NCBI GenBank assembly: GCA_021443405.1
Contig: JABUUA010000020.1
Span: 10,014 to 27,144, forward strand
Origin: Bacteroidaceae bacterium
GTDB lineage: Bacteria; Bacteroidota; Bacteroidia; Bacteroidales; Bacteroidaceae
Length of the DNA stretch: 17,131 nucleotides
Direction: 5' to 3'
Shown piece after piece: positions 1 to 6,872 of the stretch. Under the pieces are notes generated by a model that was not told the DNA's origin, did not search any database, and was given only the letters and a program-made list of their open reading frames with translations. Made by a program: the position numbers and the translations under genes. Within the stretch, counting starts at the first letter, position 1. Every line of letters starts with the position of its first letter.

Positions 1-115
1 CCGTGCCGCGCCCCATCACGCACTGTTGCGGCTGGGGAATCACGGGCAGTCGTTCGGCCTGTGCCGTGAGGCCGACCCAAAGCACGGCCAGCAGGAAAGA
101 GAGGGCTTTACTCAT
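1..115 (-). CDS. Secreted beta-N-acetylhexosaminidase-like protein (GH20), 5' fragment
   Basis: Only the first 38 codons lie in the window; the gene runs off the left edge. The start is the ATG at 115 (minus strand). The protein begins MSKALSFLLAVLWVGLTAQA, a clear signal peptide (Lys near the N-terminus, hydrophobic core, A-Q-A cleavage region). It then reads ERLPVIPQPQQCVMGRGT. The 'L-P-V-I-P-Q-P-Q' stretch right after the signal peptide is typical of the N-terminal domain of Bacteroidetes GH20 hexosaminidases, which release terminal N-acetylhexosamines from host or bacterial glycans in the periplasm or at the surface. No catalytic residues are visible, so the family call rests on this short motif alone. 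It lies 113 bp downstream of the alkaline phosphatase stop on the same strand. I see no promoter of its own, so read-through is possible. Confidence 0.6.
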   Translation of the reverse strand, partial: MSKALSFLLAVLWVGLTAQAERLPVIPQPQQCVMGRGT

Positions 116-228
116 ACGAAGCACGGTGGTTAATCTGTCGCGATATTCGGGATGCGGGGCGGAACGACGAGGGACATCGGGGCGCCGCGGGTGCGTTGTG
201 CCTATACCTTATTATATATACGCGCGCG

Positions 229-1641
229 TTACTGCACTTTGTAGCCCGCACTCTGGGCAATGAGCAAGGGGATGTCGATGTTGTTGAGGCGACCATGGAA
301 GCGTTCTGCCCCGGCGCCGATGGCAAACACAGGCACATAACCGTTGCTGTGGGAATAGCTGCTCCATGCCATTTGGGCTATGCGTTGCATGATGATGCGC
401 GCTTCCGAGGCCAAGGCGTCGTCGCTCTGATACATGGAAGTCTGCTTTTCCTCCTTCTTAAACTTCTCGTCGAACACGCGCTGCAGATAGGCCGCGTCGC
501 GCTCGTTGATGTTGAGTTTGCTGAAGAGTCCGTAGCAGTCGTCGAGCACTTGCTTGGCCTCGTCCCACGTGACAACGTGGTCGGGGCGGCGCAGCGCGCC
601 TAACTTCCGACTGCACGCCGACACGCTCACCGTCTGGTGCTGGAAGGCTTTCAGGTTCTGCGAGTAGGCGCCCGTGCCCAGTCCCATGCCTCCCGTCTCG
701 TGGTCGGCGGTGACCACAATGAGCGTTTCGCTGGGGTGTTGCTTGTAGAAAGCGTACGCCACCTTCACGGCCTCGTCGAGGTCGATGGTCTCCTGTATGT
801 TGGTGGCCCCGTCGTCGGCGTGTCCGGCGTGGTCGATGTTGCCGCCCTCAATCATAAAGAAAAAGCCCTTCTTGGCATCTTTCATAAGGAAATCGAGCCC
901 CACCTCCACGATTTGTTTGAGCGAGAGGTCGTTGCCGCGGCGGTCGATGGCGTAGGCGAGGTCGTTGCCGTGCTGGCGTGTACCCTCGCGCGTCTGCGTC
1001 ATCACGAGCTTTTGGGCGGTGGGCAGTGCTTGTCGCGCCTCGTCGTAGCCGTAGGCGAGTGTGTAGCCGGCGTCGCGAACCACCTGATGCAGGTTGCAGT
1101 CGTCGGCGCCGTCGTGCTTCTGATGACACTGACGGAAGTCGGCGCCACCGAAGAAATCGTAGCCCGACGCCGCCATCTGATGACCGATTTGATGGTACAT
1201 GTTGCGGTCGGGCACGTGGGCGTAGAAGGCGGCCGGCGTGGCGTGGTCGTAACTGGTGCTGGTACAAACGCCGATGCGCTTGCCGCTCTGTTGTGCCCAA
1301 TAAGCAATGCTTTGGATGGGGTTCTTCTCGGGATCGACGCCCAGCGCGCCGTTGTAGGTCTTCTTTCCGCAGGCCAGCGCGGTGCCGCCAGCGGCAGAGT
1401 CGGTCACACCGTTGGTGTGGGAGTAGCTGGTGGCAAAGGTCGTGTAGGGGAAGTTGCCGAAGCAAAGCGGCTCAATGCCGATGCGGCCCTGCACCTCGGC
1501 CAAATACGACTCGGCGGCATTCACCTGGTTGAGGCCCATGCCGTCGCCAATGAAATAGAACACATATTTTGGCTGTTTCGCCAGGGTTGCCGCGGTGCTC
1601 AGGCAGAGCAGTGCCGCCAAAAGGAATTGTTTTTTCATCAT
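229..1641 (-). CDS. phoA: Secreted alkaline phosphatase (PhoA family)
   Basis: 470-aa phosphomonoesterase of the alkaline phosphatase superfamily (PF00245 type), which hydrolyses phosphate monoesters in the periplasm. Residues 1-21 are a signal peptide. The metal-ligand motif IGDGMG is at 31-36 (Asp33). The nucleophile motif VTDSAAGGTAL gives Asp81-Ser82, equivalent to Asp101-Ser102 of E. coli PhoA. Further family motifs follow: DHATPAAFYAHVPDR, then EGGNIDHAGHADDG (zinc/magnesium ligands), and TADHETGGMGLG towards the C-terminus. The characteristic SHSNGYVPVFAIGAGAERF segment closes the domain, so the active site looks complete and the length is normal. The start is the first of two adjacent Met codons, 6 bp after the DUF2007 stop, implying co-transcription. 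A phosphate-starvation role is plausible, but no Pho-box-like site was identified. Confidence 0.93.
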   Translation of the reverse strand: MMKKQFLLAALLCLSTAATLAKQPKYVFYFIGDGMGLNQVNAAESYLAEVQGRIGIEPLCFGNFPYTTFATSYSHTNGVTDSAAGGTALACGKKTYNGALGVDPEKNPIQSIAYWAQQSGKRIGVCTSTSYDHATPAAFYAHVPDRNMYHQIGHQMAASGYDFFGGADFRQCHQKHDGADDCNLHQVVRDAGYTLAYGYDEARQALPTAQKLVMTQTREGTRQHGNDLAYAIDRRGNDLSLKQIVEVGLDFLMKDAKKGFFFMIEGGNIDHAGHADDGATNIQETIDLDEAVKVAYAFYKQHPSETLIVVTADHETGGMGLGTGAYSQNLKAFQHQTVSVSACSRKLGALRRPDHVVTWDEAKQVLDDCYGLFSKLNINERDAAYLQRVFDEKFKKEEKQTSMYQSDDALASEARIIMQRIAQMAWSSYSHSNGYVPVFAIGAGAERFHGRLNNIDIPLLIAQSAGYKVQ

Positions 1642-1647
1642 GTCTGT

Positions 1648-1860
1648 TTAGTTTTGTTCTTCCGGCGCGATGATGGCTTGCGCCTGCTCGATGTCGTTTT
1701 CGTTGACGTACACGTCCACTTGTGTGAAGGTGGCGGTGATGCCGGAGTAGAGCGTGCTCATGTTTTCGTTGGTGACGTGGCAGTGGATGCCCGCTGTCTC
1801 CAGCTGGCCCTTGATGAGCTGTGCCTCAAACGATGTGGCGCATGTGGTCAGTTTAATCAT
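1648..1860 (-). CDS. DUF2007-family small protein (putative signal-transducing protein)
   Basis: 70-aa soluble protein beginning MIKLTTCATSFEAQLIKGQL. The pattern of a short beta strand, a helix containing 'EAQLIKGQLETAGI', a strand 'CHVTNEN', then 'VDVYVNENDIEQAQAII' matches the DUF2007 family, small ferredoxin-like-fold domains of unknown function that are loosely annotated as signal transducing. There is no signal peptide or membrane segment, so it should be cytoplasmic. It is the first gene of a two-gene unit, with alkaline phosphatase starting 6 bp after its stop. The promoter at 1892-1923 lies about 32 bp upstream. A regulatory link to the phosphatase is only a guess from position. Confidence 0.78.
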   Translation of the reverse strand: MIKLTTCATSFEAQLIKGQLETAGIHCHVTNENMSTLYSGITATFTQVDVYVNENDIEQAQAIIAPEEQN

Positions 1861-1891
1861 GTCTATCAGATTTAAGTGGCTAAATATATTG

Positions 1892-1923
1892 CAAATATAG
1901 CAATTAAATGTGATTCCTCCAAA
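1892..1923 (-). promoter_or_regulatory. Bacteroidetes promoter for DUF2007-phoA unit
   Basis: On the minus strand a -33 TTTG (plus strand CAAA, 1920-1923) is separated by 20 bp from a -7 TATATTTG (plus strand CAAATATA, 1892-1899). This fits the Bacteroidetes primary sigma consensus TTTG-N19-21-TAnnTTTG. The expected transcription start is near 1885, leaving a leader of about 25 nt before the ATG at 1860. Confidence 0.75.
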
Positions 1924-2079
1924 TGGTGTCGCGTTAATTTTTGTTGGACGTCGGCGGGGAAATGCCCAGATATTGTAAAAGATACATGCTCGTGAGAGAG
2001 TGGATTTCTTTGGGTTGGGGATGCCGGGATTCCGGGCGTTCGATATTTTCCGCCGCTACGCTGATGCGGGGACGCAAAG

Positions 2080-2092
2080 TGACAAAATGTCA
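2080..2092. repeat. TGACA-N3-TGTCA operator-like palindrome, copy 1
   Basis: The site reads TGACAAAATGTCA, a perfect 5-bp dyad around AAA. A near-identical site (12 of 13 bases) lies at 14707-14719 just after the predicted glnN transcription start. Its size and symmetry suit a dimeric regulator, but no regulator is identified. Confidence 0.4.
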
Positions 2093-2210
2093 AACTGCTG
2101 GTCGCTCAGGAAGGCCGCAAAATAAAATTCCGTGCGGTTGCCCGCGTCTGTGCGACGTTTAGTGGGGAATGTTGATAGCTGATAATTAGGTGCTTGAAAA
2201 ATCTTGTCGG

Positions 2211-2320
2211 GGAGAATCTATCAAATCGTTCCGAAAAATCGGCTGAAACATGCGGTCGAATGAGCTCATTCGTCTGGAAGAATCGGCATTTTTTCTTAGA
2301 AGAATCGGCAAAGACGTGCG
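2211..2320. repeat. Degenerate 22-bp periodic repeat with embedded 16-bp palindrome
   Basis: Units begin at 2211, 2233, 2255, 2277 and 2299, exactly 22 bp apart. The 12-mer GAAGAATCGGCA occurs exactly at 2277-2288 and 2299-2310. GAAAAATCGGCT is at 2233-2244, and the units at 2211 and 2255 keep about 7 of 12 positions. Over the full unit, 2233-2254 and 2299-2320 agree at 17 of 22 positions. Embedded at 2257-2272 is the perfect 16-bp palindrome CGAATGAGCTCATTCG. The spacing is about two helical turns, which fits protein-binding iterons, but function is unknown. It is not a CRISPR array, because units are short, degenerate and lack unique spacers. Confidence 0.55.
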
Positions 2321-2655
2321 CACAACCTCTATGGGGTCATCGTGGCAACCGATTTTTGACGTCCTGATGACGCGGCTCAGTCGTCTGCTCGCTCTATTTC
2401 ACTCGAAATTTCGTCAGAAACGCGTCGGCAGAAAGAAAGAAGAAATACAATATCGTGTGCAGAGTGTAAGCAAAAGAAAGCTTTTAGTAACTGTTTGGTG
2501 ACCGAAAAAGACTCGTAGCGGTCCACAGCGACAGCGAACGCTTTGTCTGCCGATGGACTCCACCTTGTGCCGTCGGTCTTTTCGGGAGAAAGGGTTTGGG
2601 AGGACAGGAAGAAAAGGCGGAAACGTAAGGGAACGCAGGGGCGCGCAACGGGCCG

Positions 2656-3618
2656 TCAGTCGGCGTACCGGATGACGAGCAGTCCGTCTTCTATGGCCGC
2701 CCGGAACCCGTGGTCGAGGGGAGGCGTGAGCGGCTGGTCGGCGCAAAGGCCTTGCTGATGGAGCGCGATGGCGAGGATGCCCATATTGCGGCGCAGATTG
2801 ATTTCCACCACGGGGTGCAGTCGTCCGCCGGCGAGGCGCATCATGTCTATACCGACGGGCCCGGTGTAACCGATTCGACCGAGGTGATGGGCGTGGTAGT
2901 CCACGAGGTCCTGCAGGAGTGTCGCGTCGGTGTCAATGAGGCGAAGGATCTCGTCTTGCGAGGCGACAACATTGCCGCCGTAGGCTCCGTGGTCGCCCGT
3001 GCGGAACACACTGTAGCCCAAGAACGCTACGTTGTCGGCACCGTGTACCCAGAACTCCATGGCGAAGTCCAGTTCTTTGTCCGTATGGAAGCGGTCGATG
3101 GCGAAGCCTCCTTGCGTGCGCAGCATGCCGGCGGCCCGACGGCGCAGTTCGGGCGTCCAGCCGTGGTGGCTCACCGCAAGGCCGCGCCCGCTACTGCTCC
3201 AAGGCGACTTGATGATGAGAGCGCAGGGGGCAGGCGCGGGTGATGCCGTGCAGTCGTCCGCGGCGTCGAGTTCAACATCCTCCAACGAGGTGGCGAAGCG
3301 CATTTCGTGCCCCGCCAAACGACGGTCGGTGGGGAAGGAAGCGAGCAGTTCCGAAAGATAGTGGCAGGCAAACTCACGGCTCGACAGGCGGCGGATGAGC
3401 GCCAAATCGGCGTCGGTGGGCAGCGCGTCGGCCGGCACTCCCAAGCGCAAGTAGTGACGGCGCGTGGCCAGACTCCATCCCCACGGCCCTTCGTCCCAGA
3501 AGCGGGCCAGCGACGCCAAGTCGCGTTCCATCTGCTGGATGCGGCGCGGCGGCAGGTACTGGCTCACGTTGGCCGCCAGTGCCATGTCGTTGCTGGGGTT
3601 GAAATAGGGCGGAATCAT
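2656..3618 (-). CDS. ATP-grasp-like protein of unknown function
   Basis: 320-aa cytoplasmic protein with no signal peptide or membrane segment. It begins MIPPYFNPSNDMALAANVSQ; I recall this N-P-x-x-D-x-A-L-A-A opening from uncharacterised Bacteroidetes proteins. The central and C-terminal parts resemble an ATP-grasp domain. A lysine and flexible Gly/Ser loop, KSPWSSSGRG, lies at 137-146. A carboxylate-bearing strand follows at MEFWVHGA (Glu188). Then comes GPVGIDMM (253-260, Asp258), followed by VVEINLRRNMG (270-280), which looks like the metal/phosphate-binding E-x-N-x-R motif of ATP-grasp ligases. Enzymes of that fold join a carboxylate to an amine or thiol via an acyl-phosphate. The substrate cannot be read from sequence. 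The start lies 81 bp after the flippase stop on the same strand with no promoter between, so the two probably share a transcript, which hints at an envelope-related role. Confidence 0.65.
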   Translation of the reverse strand: MIPPYFNPSNDMALAANVSQYLPPRRIQQMERDLASLARFWDEGPWGWSLATRRHYLRLGVPADALPTDADLALIRRLSSREFACHYLSELLASFPTDRRLAGHEMRFATSLEDVELDAADDCTASPAPAPCALIIKSPWSSSGRGLAVSHHGWTPELRRRAAGMLRTQGGFAIDRFHTDKELDFAMEFWVHGADNVAFLGYSVFRTGDHGAYGGNVVASQDEILRLIDTDATLLQDLVDYHAHHLGRIGYTGPVGIDMMRLAGGRLHPVVEINLRRNMGILAIALHQQGLCADQPLTPPLDHGFRAAIEDGLLVIRYAD

Positions 3619-3699
3619 GCAGATGCTTTAGTTGATTTTCAGAGGAAATGCAGGCTAAAAAATTCGGTGGGTGTGGAAGAAGTTGCGGTTGTCGGAGGC

Positions 3700-5142
3700 T
3701 CATTGCCCTTTCTGCAGGAAGTAGCTGACGGCCTCGCGCATGATTTTCGCCCCGCTCACCCACAGGATGCCGGCGTAGAGCGTGACGGCCACCACCACTT
3801 TCACCAGCATCGACAACCACAGGTTGCTGATGGGACGCGCCGCCAACCAGGCCACGGTCATTACGGCGACGGAGAACACGAAAAAGGGCAGCACGTCCTG
3901 CACGGCGTGGCGAAAGCGCAGTCCTATAAGGCGGCGGGCGATGGTCTGCCACACCACCAGCCACAGGACGTTCACGCACACAAAGAAGACCACCATGGTG
4001 CGCAGGCCCCAAGGATGGAGCACCACGAGCCCTATCCACACTACCACGCACAGCGCCACGGTGTTGACCAGATTGATGCCCGAGCGGCCGCGGCTCACCA
4101 CCATACGGTTGTAGAGCGTGGCCACCGGCCAGAAGGCGCCGAACACCGAGAGCATGGAAAGCAACTCGGCACTTTCCAACCACTTGGTGCCGCCCACGAT
4201 GAGCAGAAATTCACGAGCGATGAGACCCATGCCGAGCAGACACGGAAACGAGATGAAGCACACAAAACGAAGCATTTTGCGGAACACCTGGCGGTAGCGG
4301 TCGTGCTCGTCGCGCACTTGCGTCAGCACGGGTTGTGCCACGCCCGTGACCATGCCGTTGATGGTGTTCATGCACATGTCGTCCCACTTGCGGGCGTTGC
4401 TGTAGAGTCCCGCTTGATAATCGCCGAAGAATCGCCCGAGAAGAACGCCGAAGGCATGGGCGTTGAGGATTTCGAACAGGGTGGTCAGCAACAGTTTGCT
4501 GCTGAAACTGAACATGTGCCAAGCCGGACGGAGGTCGATGTGCAAGGTGGGTCGCCACGGAGAATAGTACCAGTTGAGGAGCACGTTCACGGCCACGTAC
4601 AGAATGTTCTGCGTGGCCAAGCCCCAATAAGCCATTCCGGCGTAGGCCATGACCACACTCACCGTGCCCGACACCAGCATGGCCCACAGCGAGATGAAGC
4701 ATGTCTCGCGGGTGCGAAGGTGGATGAACATCCACGCCCGCTGGGTGGCGCCCCAACTGGTAATAAGAAAACCGAGGAACATGTAACGAGCCAACCACGT
4801 GAGCTCGGGGTCGCCGTAGAAGCGGGATATGAGCGGCGCGCCACAGAAAAGCAGGAGATAGAGGAACGCTCCCATGAGAACGTTGAACCAGAACACGGCG
4901 TTGTAGTCGCGGTCGGTGCGCTCCTTCAGGTTGCACAGCGCGGCGGTGAAGCCACTTTCCTGGATGGCGCTGGCAACAGTGGCGAACACCGTGAGCATGG
5001 CTATCTTGCCGTAGTCGGAGGGAGAAAGCAGTCGGAGCAGCAGAATACCGAAGAGCGCGCCCAGCAACTGCATGGTGCCGTTGTTGAGAAATCCCCACAT
5101 CAATCCGCTCGCCGTGCGGTCTTTCAAGCTCGATTCGCTCAT
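3700..5142 (-). CDS. Polysaccharide/lipid-linked oligosaccharide flippase (MOP superfamily, Wzx-like)
   Basis: 480-aa integral membrane protein starting MSESSLKDRTASGLMWGFLNN. The opening 'LKDRTASGLMWGFLNNGTMQLLGALFGILLLRLLSPSDYGKIAMLTVF' region, with an amphipathic N-terminal helix, first membrane helix and L-x-P-x-D-Y-G motif, is the hallmark of the polysaccharide biosynthesis/flippase branch of the MOP superfamily. About a dozen hydrophobic segments follow, with conserved 'ALCNLKERTDRDYNAVFWFN' and 'GDYQAGLYSNARKW' loops. Such proteins move undecaprenyl-linked glycans across the inner membrane for O-antigen, capsule or exopolysaccharide. An in-frame ATG 30 bp upstream (5172) would add MIFFVFLPRI; I prefer 5142 because it matches the family's N-terminus and because a TATTTTTG -7-like box (5152-5159, minus) falls inside that extension. 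No glycosyltransferases are adjacent, so the cargo is unknown. Confidence 0.88.
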   Translation of the reverse strand: MSESSLKDRTASGLMWGFLNNGTMQLLGALFGILLLRLLSPSDYGKIAMLTVFATVASAIQESGFTAALCNLKERTDRDYNAVFWFNVLMGAFLYLLLFCGAPLISRFYGDPELTWLARYMFLGFLITSWGATQRAWMFIHLRTRETCFISLWAMLVSGTVSVVMAYAGMAYWGLATQNILYVAVNVLLNWYYSPWRPTLHIDLRPAWHMFSFSSKLLLTTLFEILNAHAFGVLLGRFFGDYQAGLYSNARKWDDMCMNTINGMVTGVAQPVLTQVRDEHDRYRQVFRKMLRFVCFISFPCLLGMGLIAREFLLIVGGTKWLESAELLSMLSVFGAFWPVATLYNRMVVSRGRSGINLVNTVALCVVVWIGLVVLHPWGLRTMVVFFVCVNVLWLVVWQTIARRLIGLRFRHAVQDVLPFFVFSVAVMTVAWLAARPISNLWLSMLVKVVVAVTLYAGILWVSGAKIMREAVSYFLQKGQ

Positions 5143-5201
5143 AATCCTCGGCAAAAATACAAAAAATATCACGTATTGCGCGCGATAGTGACCTGTTTTA
5201 A

Positions 5202-5232
5202 TTGGTCATCCCATAAAATTTCCGTATCTTTG
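5202..5232 (+). promoter_or_regulatory. Bacteroidetes promoter for the V-ATPase operon
   Basis: A TTG (-33) at 5202-5204 is followed after 20 bp by TATCTTTG (-7) at 5225-5232, an excellent match to the Bacteroidetes consensus. Transcription should begin near 5239, giving an A/T-rich leader of roughly 37 nt before the atpE start at 5276. The promoter lies in the 133-bp divergent region shared with the flippase gene on the other strand. Confidence 0.8.
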
Positions 5233-5275
5233 CGCGTAAATAAATATAAGAAAATACAAAAATACATCTAACAGA

Positions 5276-5863
5276 ATGGAAAAGATTCAAGAACTCACAG
5301 AGAAAATCTACCGTGAGGGTGTGGAGAAGGGAAAGGCAGAAGCCGCTCGCATCGTCGAGGAGGCCAATGCCGAGGCAGCCAAGATTGTAGCCGCCGCCAA
5401 GGAGCAGGCCGAGGCCATCGCCGCTAATGCCCGCAAGCAGGCAGGCGAGCTCGACCAGAACACCAAGAACGAACTGAAGCTCTACACCAACCAGGCCCTG
5501 AACGCCCTGAAAGGGGAAGTCGCCAACATGCTCTGCGGAAAAATCGTGAGCCAATCGGTCGCCGACATGGTGGCAGACAAGGATTTCCTGGGCAAGTTCA
5601 CCGTGGCACTGGCCAGCAAATGGGTGGAGAACGAACCCGTGGTTATAGAAAGTGCCGAGGCTGACAGCCTGCTGAAGTACTTCACAGCCAATGCCAAGCA
5701 GCTGCTCGACAAGGGAGTGAAGATTGAACAAGTAAACGGCACCTCGGCTCTCTTCACGATCGCACCTGCCGACGGCTCGTACCGTGTGGACTTCGGCAAG
5801 GAAGAGTTTGAAGGATATTTCAAGGCTTTCCTGCGCCCCCAGCTCGTGGAAATGCTTTTCTAA
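5276..5863 (+). CDS. atpE: V/A-type ATP synthase subunit E (peripheral stalk)
   Basis: 195-aa protein with a long Ala/Glu/Lys-rich N-terminal helix (about residues 1-70, e.g. EKGKAEAARIVEEANAEAAK), which is the coiled-coil arm of subunit E. A mixed alpha/beta C-terminal head (about 95-195) contacts the B subunit. Subunit E forms the peripheral stator that stops the A/B hexamer rotating with the central stalk. In other A/V-ATPases it pairs with subunit G (also called H), but no G gene is present here. It is the first gene of the operon, 12 bp before the DUF2764 gene, and follows a consensus promoter. The name atpE is the V-type usage (ntpE elsewhere) and must not be confused with F-type subunit c. 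Confidence 0.88.
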   Translation: MEKIQELTEKIYREGVEKGKAEAARIVEEANAEAAKIVAAAKEQAEAIAANARKQAGELDQNTKNELKLYTNQALNALKGEVANMLCGKIVSQSVADMVADKDFLGKFTVALASKWVENEPVVIESAEADSLLKYFTANAKQLLDKGVKIEQVNGTSALFTIAPADGSYRVDFGKEEFEGYFKAFLRPQLVEMLF

Positions 5864-5875
5864 TCGCACGACGCA

Positions 5876-6754
5876 ATGGGAAATTACTATTGTTTGATGG
5901 CCGGCTTGCCCGACCTCAATCCAGACGAACAGCAGCCTGGTTACTCGTTTGCCGACCTCCAGGAGGAGTGCAGCGAGACGCTGACCGACGCAGACAAGAA
6001 GGAACTCTTCTACTTCTTCCTGCGCTACGACTGCCGCAACATCGTTCGCCTGCTCAAGAATCCCGCCGCAGAAACCGAGCCCTTTGGCAATCTCAGCCGC
6101 GAGCAGTACGAAGACTTGCTCACGAGCGCCCGTGAACTGACCTTCAACGTGCATCGCTATCCCGCTTTCATGAGCATCTTCGCCCGTGAATTCCCTTACA
6201 ACAAGGACACCGAGGGCTATTTCCCCGAGGACGAGATGCTGTTGCAATACATCGAGTACTGCATCGCGAACTGCAAGTCGAAGGTGATGCGCGAATGGTT
6301 CCAGCTGGAGCTCGACATCACGAACATGCTCACCGCCATGCTCGCACGCAAGCAAGGATGGGCACTTGGCCAGTATGTCAAGGGCGAGGGAGAGTTGCAA
6401 ACCATGATACGCGAGAACAAGTCGAAGGACTTCGACCTCGGTCTGGTGTATGATTTCGCCAAGGAAGTGGTGAAAATCGTGGACGAGTCGGACCCCGTGA
6501 AAAAGGAGCGGATGATCGACGCACTGAAGTGGCTGTGGCTCGACGAGCAGGTGTTCCTCGACCCGTTCTGCTTCGACGCCGTCTTCGCATACTTTGCCAA
6601 GCTCGAGATTCAGAACCGATGGGCCAAACTCGACGTGGAGACCGGCAAGGAGACGTTCCGCCAAATCATCGACGACCTCCGCGGAGAAGCGCGTGTTCCC
6701 GATGAATTCAAGGCGCCCACGCCCGCAGGAGGTTACAACAAGTCGGAGCGATAA
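5876..6754 (+). CDS. DUF2764 protein in the V-ATPase operon
   Basis: 292-aa, mostly helical, soluble, acidic protein beginning MGNYYCLMAGLPDLNPDEQQ. The 'Y-Y-x-L-x-A-x-L-P-D-L' opening matches the DUF2764 family, known to me as the conserved hypothetical gene between subunit E and subunit A in the V-type ATPase operons of Bacteroidetes, Chlamydia and Borrelia. Other visible stretches include ELFYFFLRYDCRNI and EMLLQYIEYCIANCKSKVMREWFQLELDITNMLTAMLARK. The latter resembles the helical style of the subunit C/d (Vma6) family, but I see no diagnostic shared motif. It starts 12 bp after atpE and ends 118 bp before atpA. Inference: a structural or assembly component that may replace subunit C. Confidence 0.8.
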   Translation: MGNYYCLMAGLPDLNPDEQQPGYSFADLQEECSETLTDADKKELFYFFLRYDCRNIVRLLKNPAAETEPFGNLSREQYEDLLTSARELTFNVHRYPAFMSIFAREFPYNKDTEGYFPEDEMLLQYIEYCIANCKSKVMREWFQLELDITNMLTAMLARKQGWALGQYVKGEGELQTMIRENKSKDFDLGLVYDFAKEVVKIVDESDPVKKERMIDALKWLWLDEQVFLDPFCFDAVFAYFAKLEIQNRWAKLDVETGKETFRQIIDDLRGEARVPDEFKAPTPAGGYNKSER

Positions 6755-6872
6755 GCCCGCACGAAGCATTGCAGCGCGCCAGAATCACTCGCCCGCCCGC
6801 ATCCCAACAGGCCGATGAGCCGAAGGCCGCCGCTGCGCAATCAACAACAAGAAGCAAAAACAAACTAATAAT

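Larger units (their letters stand above)
1924..2655. other. Gene-free intergenic region rich in palindromes and short repeats
   Basis: About 730 bp with no convincing gene. The open frames inside it (such as 1941-2162, 2250-2501 and 2414-2746) give low-complexity, Arg-rich or otherwise protein-unlike translations with no family motif. What it does hold is noncoding structure: TGACA-AAA-TGTCA at 2080-2092; a 22-bp periodic repeat with an embedded 16-bp perfect palindrome at 2211-2320; GTGCGCAC at 2316-2323; CGAAATTTCG at 2404-2413; and a possible long hairpin closed by 2502-2512 and 2576-2585. It sits upstream of the DUF2007-phoA unit and downstream of the ATP-grasp-like gene, both on the minus strand. 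Confidence 0.7.

Noticed and set aside
637..1875. 412-codon plus-strand open frame opposite the alkaline phosphatase
   Set aside because: The opposite strand encodes a complete alkaline phosphatase with all motifs; this frame is a Val/Gly/His-rich shadow.
2211..2320. CRISPR array
   Set aside because: Repeat units are about 12 bp and degenerate, spacing is 22 bp, and there are no unique 30-bp spacers and no cas genes nearby.
2250..2501. 83-codon open frame in the intergenic region
   Set aside because: It begins inside the 16-bp-palindrome repeat area, runs through several dyads, and has no protein-family resemblance or ribosome-binding context.
3307..5271. 654-codon plus-strand open frame opposite the flippase and ATP-grasp-like genes
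   Set aside because: Translation is His/Gln/Glu/Arg-rich with no family motif. It is the antisense shadow of two well-supported minus-strand genes in GC-rich DNA.
5198..6769. 523-codon minus-strand open frame opposite atpE and the DUF2764 gene
   Set aside because: It spans the complement of two conserved operon genes and their promoter; Leu/Val/His-rich translation without recognisable domains.
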